DNA from: Bosea sp. F3-2
GTDB lineage: Bacteria > Pseudomonadota > Alphaproteobacteria > Rhizobiales > Beijerinckiaceae
Length of the DNA stretch: 64,000 bases
Direction of reading: 5' to 3'
NCBI RefSeq assembly: GCF_008253865.1
Contig: NZ_CP042331.1
Span: forward strand, 5,049,501-5,113,500
The position numbers and the translations under genes were made by a program. Position 1 is the stretch's first letter. The number at the start of each line of letters is the position of its first letter. Under the pieces are notes generated by a model that saw nothing but the letters and a program-made list of their open reading frames with translations, ran no database searches and had not been told where the DNA came from. Below, piece by piece: positions 16,417 to 24,346 of this stretch.

Positions 16417-17134
16417 AGCCCGCCAAGGACGAGGGCGCGGACGCACCGTTCCCCAGTTTGCGGAGGAGTGCGACGCGCGGCACTCCATCCTCGTTCTTGG
16501 CGAATGTCACGGGTCCATAGGCTTTGGCTCTGGCTGTCAGGGCCGCCACCTGGCGCTCCTGCCCCTGTCCGAACTCGAACAGCAGCCAGCCGTCGGGCTT
16601 GAGGAAATCGACTGCGTCCCGGATCAGCCGCTGATGGATCGAGATGCCGTAAGGCCCCCCGTCGAAGGCCTCGCGCGGTTCGGCTTCGAGCAGATGCGCG
16701 CTCTCGCCTTCGAGGCGCGCGGTCGAGATATAGGGTGGATTGCAGACGATCATGTCGGCCGCGCCGGCAAGCCCGTCGTTTTCCAGCGCACCGAACAGGT
16801 CCCCTTGCCGGATGGTGACCCGGTCCTGAACGGCCAGGCGTTCGGCATTGCTCCGGGCAAGCGCAGTCGTGCTGTCGGTCAGGTCGACCGCCCAGAGACG
16901 GGCTGATGGAACTTCCGCTGCGATTGCCAAAGCAAGGTTGCCCGAGCCGCAGCACATGTCGATCACCATGGAGCCCGGAGCGCGATCACGAAGGATCGTG
17001 ATCGCGCTCCTTCCGAGCAGCTCGGTTTCCTGACGCGGCACGAGAACGTCAGGAGCAAGCTCCAGCGTCACGCTCATGAAACGATGCAGGCGGGGCGCGA
17101 AACCGCCGGCTAGGGCAGCTGCTCTGGGCGGCAC
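16415..17134 (-). CDS. PrmC/HemK-like class I methyltransferase lacking the N-terminal domain
   Basis: A 239-residue SAM-dependent methyltransferase. The GTG start at 17134 has GGAGGAG five bases upstream. It shows the PrmC hallmark DVLVPRQETELL near 29-40, the SAM loop VIDMCCGSGNLALAIA around 57-72 and the catalytic CNPPY near 134, which in PrmC methylates the side-chain amide of glutamine in release factors. The N-terminal release-factor-binding helical domain of true PrmC (about 280 residues) is missing, so a small-molecule amide acceptor is possible. Beside AsnB- and NadE-type amide-forming enzymes this is suggestive, but the link is inference. Confidence 0.82.
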   Translation of the reverse strand: MPPRAAALAGGFAPRLHRFMSVTLELAPDVLVPRQETELLGRSAITILRDRAPGSMVIDMCCGSGNLALAIAAEVPSARLWAVDLTDSTTALARSNAERLAVQDRVTIRQGDLFGALENDGLAGAADMIVCNPPYISTARLEGESAHLLEAEPREAFDGGPYGISIHQRLIRDAVDFLKPDGWLLFEFGQGQERQVAALTARAKAYGPVTFAKNEDGVPRVALLRKLGNGASAPSSLAG

Positions 17135-17276
17135 GGCGGCTCCTCCGTCACTGGACGGTCATGTATGCACGATGAACTATCGCGCTCCGGTAAACGGCCG
17201 CTGAAAAAATCAAGCTGCTGTGCAAGATCGGACCCGATGCCATTATCAGAGAGGTCGCGAGGCAGAGCTTTGGTGG

Positions 17277-19934
17277 CTATCGCGATAAGCGCTTGATATC
17301 CGGATAAGGCTCAGGCTGGCCCAGATGCATTTTGCCTAACCTGGACATCTGGCGCAGGCGTCTCGCATTCACGAAGGCCTCAAAGCTCCTGATCGGGAGA
17401 GCCTCGCTAAAATAGTAGCCTTGAGCAACGTCAGCCCCTTCCTTCATCATGAAGGCCAGATCTTCCGCCTGCTCAATGCCCTCGACAATGGTGCCGAAGC
17501 CCAGCGAGCGCGCCAACGACAGAATCGTCCGGACGATTACCTGCTGTTCGACGCTCGCTCGAGCACCCTGAACCAGCGAACGATCGATCTTGAGCGTATC
17601 GAACTGCAAGCGGGCCAGCATCGAGAGATTGGAATAGCCGGTTCCGAAATCGTCGATCGAGAAGCGGACGCCAAGCGCCCGCAACTGCTTTAACTGCCTC
17701 AGAACGACGTCTGAAGCACGCATGGCGACGGATTCGGTCACCTCCAGCTCGAGGCGCGAGGGCGGTACCCCCGCCTTCAGGAGGCAGCTCTCCACCGAGG
17801 CGGCAAAAGTCGGATCCTCCAGTTGCAGGACCGAGACATTGACCGAGATTCTGATGTCGCTGACATGGCGAACCTCCTCGATCGCTCGCGCGAGGACAAA
17901 CTGGCCGAGTTCGGCGATCAAGCCTGCCTCTTCCGCGATGCTGATGAACTTCCCGGGAGGAATATTGCCCCGCGAGGGATGCGCCCAGCGTACCAGAGCC
18001 TCGGCCCCCACAACTCCGCTGTCGGCCAGGGAGATCATCGGCTGGTAGAAGACATCGAGCGAGCCGTCCCGCAATGCCGTTCGCAGGTCCTGCTCGAGCG
18101 CTCTCCGCTCATGCACGAGCTCCGCCGCTTCCGCGGTGAAGAACGCGAAAGAATTCCGCCCTTTCCGTTTCGCTTCGTACATCGCAACATCGGCATTGAC
18201 GAGAAGCTCGTCATATCTGGCGCCATCTCGGCCGGAGATCGCGATTCCGATACTTGCTCCGATCGTCATATGAGCGCGGTCGATGACGTAAGTCTCGCCC
18301 AACCTCTGGATCAAAGCCTCCGCGCAAGCACGAAGACCATCAATGGTCAGCGCGCCGCTCAGAATGATCAGGAACTCGTCGCCGCTCAAGCGTCCGGCCG
18401 CGAATTGACGGAAGTCTCCAGCCTCCTGCCGCTCCTCGAAGAACTGCTTGAGACGAGAAGCCAACTGCCGAAGCAGAACGTCCCCCGTCTTGTGGCCGAA
18501 CGTATCGTTGATGGATTTGAAGCGGTCGACATCGATGAAGAAGAAGGCCACGTCACCCTTGCCGCTCAGCAAGGTGCTCACCCCGTCGATGCGGATCTTC
18601 TCCCGGTTGGCGAGTTCCGTCATCTGGTCGAAGAAGGCAAGTTGCCGAATGCGGCCAAGGCTCTCGCGAAGATTGGAGAGCATCACTTCGAAGGCGCGCC
18701 CGAGGCTGCGCACCTCGCCGATACCGGACGCGTTGAACGGGATATCAAGGTCGCCGCGCGCGACCGATGTCGCGGCGGACGCCAATTGAGGCAGACCACG
18801 GGTCGCGCGCTTGACGCTGATCAGGACCACCAGCACCAGAACGCCGAGCGAGCCTGCAGCCAGAAACAGGAACCATCGAAACAGGGTGCCGGCCTGACGC
18901 TCGCTGATGCGCTGCAGTTCTTTTTGCGTTTCCTCGACCTGCCCGGCATCGACGTGAACGCAGACCAGAAGACCGAGTTCATCGGTGACACAACGTGCCA
19001 CTCGCCCGCTCCCGGACATCGTGATCAGACCGCCCGGCGTCTGCGAAGCAATCGGCGTCAGGCCGACCGGCGGTTCACCGCCGGCGGAGATGATCCTGTC
19101 GCCATCCGTAACCGCGACACCGGCCTGAACAATTCCTGCGAAGAGTTCGAGCGTTTTCTCCGAAGGGGCGAGGGTTCTCAGCCCTATCAGCGCGCCCGCC
19201 ACGTCGCCGAAGTCGTCAAAAACGGGTTCGACCGCGAGATGTGCGACGGTTCGGCCTTGCGGGAGCCCCACCGCGGCATTGAAGCTCTCCGACACCCGGT
19301 AGGTTGCATGATGCGACCATCTGACCAGGCGCCGATTGTCCTTGAAAATCGAGGTGATGGCCTCCTTGGCGCCCAGGGCGGAGAGCGCTTCCGTAGCTGC
19401 GAGCAGATCTGGCGCGCGGCTGCCGCCGATGACGGTACCGGTCGCGTCGGCGACGAGCAAAGCATCGAGCTCGCCGGTTACGCTGGCGGGAGTCAGCAAC
19501 TCCTGAATCGCCACATGATTGGCGGAAGCGACCGCCTTCACGATATCGAGCCGCTGGGCGAGATACCGCGTTTGCCGACTCGCTTCACCGAGCAGCACCG
19601 AGACGCGCGCCTGAGCGAGCAAGGCTTCGGCATCGAGCCTGCGTGCGATCTGCTGGCGGGACAGTTCCGACAGCGCGTGCGCCTGTTCAACGGCATCCTC
19701 GCTGAGACGCAACAGGGCAACGAGTCCGACGACGGCAAAGGTTACGGCTCCCGTCAGCATGACCACGAAGGCAAGATGCGTCCCGATATGAGCCGTCGAA
19801 ATCCAATCATGCCAGGCTGAGCGGAGACGCGCCCTCCGGACGCCGATAGAACTGAGGACGTGGCGCAGGAGGCCCCAATCCACGGTTCGGCCAGGTTCAT
19901 TGACCTGCCTGGCTCTGGCCTGATCCTGTGGCAC
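17277..19934 (-). CDS. Membrane GGDEF-EAL bifunctional cyclic-di-GMP protein
   Basis: About 885 residues from the GTG at 19932-19934 (GGAG eight bases upstream); an earlier TTG at 20003 is possible. There is a transmembrane helix near 52-75, a periplasmic sensory region of about 275 residues, a second helix near 352-375, a HAMP-like linker, GGDEF (about 430-595) and EAL (about 610-865). The diguanylate cyclase signature reads SGDEF (517-521), a variant of GGDEF. The EAL site has EAL at 645-647, VNVS, DDFGTGYS at 761-768 and KIDRS, so phosphodiesterase activity is likely. The gene is divergent from an orphan PstS-like binding protein, which may deliver the signal to the periplasmic domain. Confidence 0.9.
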   Translation of the reverse strand: MPQDQARARQVNEPGRTVDWGLLRHVLSSIGVRRARLRSAWHDWISTAHIGTHLAFVVMLTGAVTFAVVGLVALLRLSEDAVEQAHALSELSRQQIARRLDAEALLAQARVSVLLGEASRQTRYLAQRLDIVKAVASANHVAIQELLTPASVTGELDALLVADATGTVIGGSRAPDLLAATEALSALGAKEAITSIFKDNRRLVRWSHHATYRVSESFNAAVGLPQGRTVAHLAVEPVFDDFGDVAGALIGLRTLAPSEKTLELFAGIVQAGVAVTDGDRIISAGGEPPVGLTPIASQTPGGLITMSGSGRVARCVTDELGLLVCVHVDAGQVEETQKELQRISERQAGTLFRWFLFLAAGSLGVLVLVVLISVKRATRGLPQLASAATSVARGDLDIPFNASGIGEVRSLGRAFEVMLSNLRESLGRIRQLAFFDQMTELANREKIRIDGVSTLLSGKGDVAFFFIDVDRFKSINDTFGHKTGDVLLRQLASRLKQFFEERQEAGDFRQFAAGRLSGDEFLIILSGALTIDGLRACAEALIQRLGETYVIDRAHMTIGASIGIAISGRDGARYDELLVNADVAMYEAKRKGRNSFAFFTAEAAELVHERRALEQDLRTALRDGSLDVFYQPMISLADSGVVGAEALVRWAHPSRGNIPPGKFISIAEEAGLIAELGQFVLARAIEEVRHVSDIRISVNVSVLQLEDPTFAASVESCLLKAGVPPSRLELEVTESVAMRASDVVLRQLKQLRALGVRFSIDDFGTGYSNLSMLARLQFDTLKIDRSLVQGARASVEQQVIVRTILSLARSLGFGTIVEGIEQAEDLAFMMKEGADVAQGYYFSEALPIRSFEAFVNARRLRQMSRLGKMHLGQPEPYPDIKRLSR

Positions 19935-20104
19935 GAAGCCTACTCCACAACGGAAATTTTCCGCCCAACCTAGCAGCAACCACTGAAGCTTACGTAAATT
20001 CAAAACTAGAAGAAAAAACCTATCATTTTTATGATTTCGGTTAGAAATTGTTCATGGGGCCATGGCAATTCTGAGGGTCCCCTAGCGGAAGATTTTATCT
20101 ATCT

Positions 20105-20896
20105 ATGACATCCCGCTCCACTGCATTGATCTTTGGTCTTCTCTCTCTCTGCAACCCCGCCAAGGCCGACGAGCTGATCGTGGTCGGCACGGGAGATGGC
20201 GTGGAGATGTTTCAGGCCGTCGCCAAGCGCTTCCGGGACATCGAGCCGACTATAGAGGTCAAGATTCCTCCCAGCATCGGTTCGGGCGGCGGCATCGCCG
20301 CGGTCGGTTCCGGAACCGCGAAGCTGGCTCGCGTCGCGCGGGTTCTCACTGATGCCGAGCGGGCTCGCGGCTTGATCTATGTGCCAGTGGCCAAGATATC
20401 CTGCGCCTTCTTCGTTCATCCCAGCGCCGGCGTCACACAGTTGAGCGGAGAGCAATTGGCGGGCATCTATGCCGGCCGGATTTCCAACTGGAAGGACGTC
20501 GGCGGAGCCGATCAGCGCATTCGCGTCGTCCGGCGCGAAGAAGCCGACAGCACGCTCACGACCTTGCGGGCGACCATGCCAGGTTGGCGCGATCTCGAGA
20601 TTACCGAACGCTCGAAGACCGCGACATCGACCCAGGAAGCTGTCGAGACCGTTCGCCTGACGGACGGTGCGATCGGCTTCGGGCCGTTCAGCCGGCTTCT
20701 CGATATCGGCACACAGGTGCTGAAGATCGACGGTCTCCATCCGTTGGATCCGCACTATTCGAGCAGCGGTGAGATCGCCTATGTCTACAAGCAAGGCGCG
20801 CTGACGCCGGAGGCCGAGAAGTTCATCGCCTTCACCCGCATAACTGATGCGGGCAGCGTGATCCGGGAATTCGGCGCCATTCCGATTGCGCCCTAG
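20105..20896 (+). CDS. PstS-like periplasmic substrate-binding protein
   Basis: A 263-residue protein with a short signal peptide (cleavage near the PAKADE stretch, residues 18-23) and a PBP-like fold: VVGTGDGVEMFQAVAKRF, PSIGSGGGIAAVGSG, a LSGEQLAGIYAGRISNWKDVGG segment and STQEAVETV. These are the hallmarks of phosphate-binding PstS/SphX relatives. No Pst permease or ATPase is nearby. It stands alone, divergent from the GGDEF-EAL gene, which fits a sensory binding protein rather than transport. Ligand identity (phosphate or another oxyanion) is not shown. Confidence 0.82.
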   Translation: MTSRSTALIFGLLSLCNPAKADELIVVGTGDGVEMFQAVAKRFRDIEPTIEVKIPPSIGSGGGIAAVGSGTAKLARVARVLTDAERARGLIYVPVAKISCAFFVHPSAGVTQLSGEQLAGIYAGRISNWKDVGGADQRIRVVRREEADSTLTTLRATMPGWRDLEITERSKTATSTQEAVETVRLTDGAIGFGPFSRLLDIGTQVLKIDGLHPLDPHYSSSGEIAYVYKQGALTPEAEKFIAFTRITDAGSVIREFGAIPIAP

Positions 20897-20906
20897 AGGC
20901 CGTTAT

Positions 20907-20953
20907 CGCATCGGTTTTTCTGAAAAGTGGATTCCACTTTTCGGTTCGATGCG
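20907..20953. repeat. Dispersed nested palindrome after the PstS-like gene
   Basis: The outer arms CGCATCG/CGATGCG enclose the perfect inner stem GAAAAGTGG-ATT-CCACTTTTC. It lies between the PstS-like stop (20896) and the convergent ferredoxin-reductase stop (20979) and is the likely bidirectional terminator. This sequence type recurs widely in alphaproteobacterial genomes. Confidence 0.7.
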
Positions 20954-20978
20954 GTGAGCGTGGCGGAACACCGCTGCT

Positions 20979-22019
20979 TCAGGGGCGGAGGTTTTCCGTA
21001 GACTGGGTCTGCGCCGTCTTGGGCCAGTTCACGGCGCGCGCAAAGAAGAAGCCAGCGATCCTGTCCCGGATCGTCCGCTTTGCCACGGAGGCGACAAACG
21101 GGTCGGCGTGGCAGGTCGTGCCGGCGGCCTCGCAACGCGCCTGCACCGCCGCTACCATCTCGAAGGAGCCGGCCACGTAGACCGTGTCATCCGTCCGGAG
21201 CGCCGGCATATGATCGGTGGGGCGACCACTCAGGATGCCGGCTGCCTTGCCGCCGCTGCTGGTGGGCATGATCCTGGCAACGCCGGTCTCGGCCAACCAG
21301 GCGAGCGACTCGGCCATGTAGAGATTGCGGGGGTCGCGCGCGCCGACGATCACGATCATCTCCCGCGACGGCTCCCGGTAGCGCGCTGCGCGGGCAATGG
21401 CCCAGATGGGAGCCCAGCCGGTGCCGGCGGCAATCAGAATGATCCGCCCGGTATCAACCCGATGGAACGCACTGCCGTAAGGCCCTTGCACGGTCACCTT
21501 GTGCCCAGGGCGGATGCGCGTCCCGAGATCTGCCGACACGACCCCGCCGACCTGCCGGCGGATCTGCAGGATCAACTCATTGCGCTCCCCCGTCCCGTCG
21601 GTGCGCAGGGTGGGGCTGTAGTCGCGGCTCGGATAGCCGCTGAATTTGCATTTGACGTATTGCCCCGGGAGATAGGTGAAATCCCTCTTGAGCAGGAGCG
21701 TCGTTTCGATGATGTCGGGCGAGAGCGGGCGAATGCCCGAGACGGTTGCGGCCAGCTTGCGTACCTCGGGAACCGCATCGAATTGGAGGACGGCGTCGCC
21801 GGTCACGCGCGCCTGGCAGGCCAGCACCGTATCGCCCTGTTGCGTTCCCTGCGCATCGACTTCGCCAGCATAGACCCGGACGCGACAGGTCTCGCATTGC
21901 CCTGTGCAGCAATCATGCGGAATCAGGATGCCCGCGCCCAGGGCCGCTTCCAGCAAGCTATCGCCCCGCGCGACCGGGGCTGCTTTGCCGTTCACGACAA
22001 GAGATACCTGCTTAGCCAT
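20979..22019 (-). CDS. 2Fe-2S ferredoxin-NAD(P)H reductase (CDP-6-deoxyhexose reductase/oxygenase-reductase type)
   Basis: A 346-residue electron-transfer flavoprotein. Residues 1-95 are a plant-type ferredoxin domain with ligands Cys37, Cys42, Cys45 and Cys68. They are followed by an FAD domain (RDYSP near 150, the usual RxYS flavin motif) and an NAD(P) domain (AAGTGWAPIWA near 215). This order is that of AscD-like and aromatic-oxygenase reductases. It lies 44 bases after the cytochrome b gene and is probably co-transcribed with it, so electrons may pass between the pair. No oxygenase component is adjacent. The true electron partner is unknown. Confidence 0.85.
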   Translation of the reverse strand: MAKQVSLVVNGKAAPVARGDSLLEAALGAGILIPHDCCTGQCETCRVRVYAGEVDAQGTQQGDTVLACQARVTGDAVLQFDAVPEVRKLAATVSGIRPLSPDIIETTLLLKRDFTYLPGQYVKCKFSGYPSRDYSPTLRTDGTGERNELILQIRRQVGGVVSADLGTRIRPGHKVTVQGPYGSAFHRVDTGRIILIAAGTGWAPIWAIARAARYREPSREMIVIVGARDPRNLYMAESLAWLAETGVARIMPTSSGGKAAGILSGRPTDHMPALRTDDTVYVAGSFEMVAAVQARCEAAGTTCHADPFVASVAKRTIRDRIAGFFFARAVNWPKTAQTQSTENLRP

Positions 22020-22063
22020 GGCCTGCTCTGTTCATGATCGCTGATCGAGGCGAGTTGCCCTGG

Positions 22064-23854
22064 CTAGCGCAGCTTGAGGGTGATGGGGCGGACGTGCCGC
22101 GTATGGCGCGTCTGCGTGTGGTCGAACACCGCCACCCACAGGTAAACGGGCGTTCCGGGCTCGAAATCGACATCGAAGGCACTGCCCGTTTTGAGGTCGC
22201 GCGAGGCTTCCAGGGTCCAGTATCCGTCCTTCCAGCGTGCTCCTGCGCGGATCTGGGCGCGATCTCCTTCATAGGCACCGAGGATGAGCACGCCGGGCAT
22301 GGCGGTGCCGGCCGGTATGCGTGCATCGGCCTCTTCGCTGTAGGGTACGCTGTTGGCTTCCGTCAGCCACCATTGTGCGCCCTCGTCGTAGTTCAGGCCG
22401 GGGTTCTTCGGGTCGAACCGGCCGAGCGCGGCCATGGCGGCGGCGGGATCGATGGGCAGGCGTTTCGGCTTGATCGGGCCGGCATAGCCGCCGGGCCCCT
22501 CGAAGCCAAAATTATAGGCGTAGAAGGCCCGGCCCGGATCATTCCAGTAGCCGCCCTGATAGCGGGCTCGCTTGGCCGCCTCGTCGGCCGTCGGCTCGCG
22601 CGGCGGACCGATATATTGATCATCCATGTAGCCGAGCAGGCCGCCACGCGAGGCTTTCCATTGCCACATGTCGATGATCGAGCCATCGCTGGTGTAGTGG
22701 AGACCGCGCTGATTGAGCGATGACGGCTTGTCGTCGAGCGGCTTCGGGCCGAGATGCGTCGCTCCGCCCGCTCCAAAGCCATTTGAGCGCGAAAAGATGA
22801 CGGCGAACTTGTCCTCGTAGAAGTCGACCACATCCGCCTCGCCGGCATGGCCGCCGAGAAGGTGCCAGCCATCCTGCTGCTTGACCAGGGGGAGCCGGGC
22901 GAGCGAGCGCGTCGGGTCTTGCCAGCGGAACGCAAAATAGATCTTGGCGCCATCGTGCACGGCGCGGATTTCGACGGTCGACTCGCCCGATCCGCCGAGA
23001 TTGGCTCCCTGCTGCGTCCTGACCCGAACCGGCCGGGCGCTGCGCCAGATGTCTTCGTCGAGCACTCCGTCCAGCGTCGGCGGGGTTCGCGTCTGCCCGA
23101 CGATCAGTTCGTCACGGCTGCCGAAGTCGAGGCTGACCGCAGCCGCTGCGGCCGGTATTGCGACGATCGCGGCCAACAGCAACGGTCGCTGGCTGCGTCG
23201 CCCCGCGGTCGGTACGAGCCGGGCAGGCCTGAAGATCCGGAGCAACTGGAGCCAGCCGCCATAGCCGAAATGCGACAGGATGTGGACGAGCGTATAGGCG
23301 ATCATGCTCATGGCCGCCGCCACATGAACGGAAACGACCCAGCCGCCGAAGCCGAGATAGAGCAGGATGCCCGAAACGGTGAGCACGACGACCAAAACGT
23401 AAAGCAGCCAGTGGAGCAGGATGTTCGCGCTCATCCAACGCAGCTTTGACGTGCTGGCCATCCGCCACGTCTTCAGCCGCCGAAGAGCGACGCGGTTGCC
23501 GAGGCCGCTGAGCGCCATATAGGCGAGATAGCCCGTCGAAGTCCCGAAAAGCGTGAGGCCGGCGACGATATGGACGGTCCAGATCTCGCCTTGCGGTAAG
23601 ATCGGCGCCATCCATCGCGAAATTACGGCATCGAGCGCATCGGCCGAGATGCGCAATCCGGTAGCGAGGCTCACCATGACGGCCCCGACCGTCAGCCAAT
23701 GCAGCAGCAGCGTGCCCACATCGGTTGATGGCCAGCTCGCTTCCGACAGATCTGGCTTACTCCGCTCCATCCCTGCGGCGCTCGAGGTCGGCTGTACCTC
23801 TCGCGCTCGCGGCCTCTCGGCCGAGTCCATAAGCTCCATATTCGATCCGGTCAT
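22064..23854 (-). CDS. Membrane cytochrome b561-like protein fused to an ethylbenzene-dehydrogenase-type haem domain
   Basis: 596 residues from the ATG at 23854. Residues about 45-225 form a di-haem cytochrome b membrane domain with several helices and histidines in LLLHWLTVGAVMV, WTVHIVAG, NILLHWLLY, SVHVAAAMS and LVHILSHFGYGG. After one more hydrophobic stretch near 225-245 comes a soluble domain of about 340 residues (PPTLDGVLDEDIWRSA near the start, WQWKASRGG in the middle) like the b-haem gamma subunit of ethylbenzene/DMSO-reductase-type enzymes. It is exported relative to the membrane domain. The catalytic molybdenum subunit is absent. With the adjacent ferredoxin reductase it suggests an electron relay across the membrane. 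Confidence 0.8.
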   Translation of the reverse strand: MTGSNMELMDSAERPRAREVQPTSSAAGMERSKPDLSEASWPSTDVGTLLLHWLTVGAVMVSLATGLRISADALDAVISRWMAPILPQGEIWTVHIVAGLTLFGTSTGYLAYMALSGLGNRVALRRLKTWRMASTSKLRWMSANILLHWLLYVLVVVLTVSGILLYLGFGGWVVSVHVAAAMSMIAYTLVHILSHFGYGGWLQLLRIFRPARLVPTAGRRSQRPLLLAAIVAIPAAAAAVSLDFGSRDELIVGQTRTPPTLDGVLDEDIWRSARPVRVRTQQGANLGGSGESTVEIRAVHDGAKIYFAFRWQDPTRSLARLPLVKQQDGWHLLGGHAGEADVVDFYEDKFAVIFSRSNGFGAGGATHLGPKPLDDKPSSLNQRGLHYTSDGSIIDMWQWKASRGGLLGYMDDQYIGPPREPTADEAAKRARYQGGYWNDPGRAFYAYNFGFEGPGGYAGPIKPKRLPIDPAAAMAALGRFDPKNPGLNYDEGAQWWLTEANSVPYSEEADARIPAGTAMPGVLILGAYEGDRAQIRAGARWKDGYWTLEASRDLKTGSAFDVDFEPGTPVYLWVAVFDHTQTRHTRHVRPITLKLR

Positions 23855-24346
23855 GACCAACCCCGATCTGGCAGGACGCGTCGTAATGAAGCCTGCAGAC
23901 TATATGGTTAATGAAACTTAACCGCGCCGCGGGAGCAAGCTCAGGATCCGGCAAGTCACAGGGTTAAGTCATCTTGAGGGTTACGGAGCGTTGACGCGGG
24001 CCCGAGTGGGATACTGCTCGAATGCGAGGACGTCATCGATCTGGGGATAGCAAAGGATGGGCGGCGCAAGAGACTCGCCCCGCCTACGAAAGATCTTTGT
24101 CACCCTGCATCCGAGGTTCGACAAGGTCACTCTCGCGCCCGTCATCACCAGCGGCATGGCGCAAGCTAGAGCACGCTGCGTTTGATGGAAGCGCGCGTCA
24201 TCCCGGCCGCAGCGAAGCGCAGAGCCGGGATCCGTGCCGAAACCTTTATCGGAAGCGCTCAGGCATGGATCCCGGGTCAAGCCCGGGATGACGGCGTGTT
24301 TCCGCGTAAAATCAGCAGGCTCTAAGACGCGCGCCGCTCATTGTCC
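23855..24346. other. 492-base intergenic region
   Basis: This holds the promoter side of the cytochrome operon and the end of the large transport operon. The first part (23855-23930) contains an AT-richer stretch likely to be the cytochrome promoter. From 24196 it carries a dispersed palindromic repeat, listed separately. Open frames on both strands here are short, cross the repeat and show no family resemblance, so I annotate no gene. Confidence 0.6.
24196..24293. repeat. GTCATCCCGG-type dispersed palindrome, copy 1
   Basis: It starts CGTCATCCCGG and ends CCGGGATGACG, with internal GGATCC-centred arms, forming a long imperfect hairpin. Related copies are at 49844, 56097 and (short) 60494. 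Such repeats are abundant between genes of many alphaproteobacteria and often lie downstream of operons, as here after the thioesterase gene. Confidence 0.8.

Noticed and set aside
16162..16488. Short open frames inside the 263-bp element
   Set aside because: They follow from the inverted-repeat structure and overlap the methyltransferase gene; more likely a folded DNA or RNA element than a protein.
17823..19820. 665-codon plus-strand frame across the GGDEF-EAL gene
   Set aside because: It is complementary to a gene with clear catalytic motifs; its composition is that of a shadow frame.
24022..24291. Possible small gene in the gap before the thioesterase
   Set aside because: It runs into the palindromic repeat, lacks a ribosome site and shows no conserved sequence.
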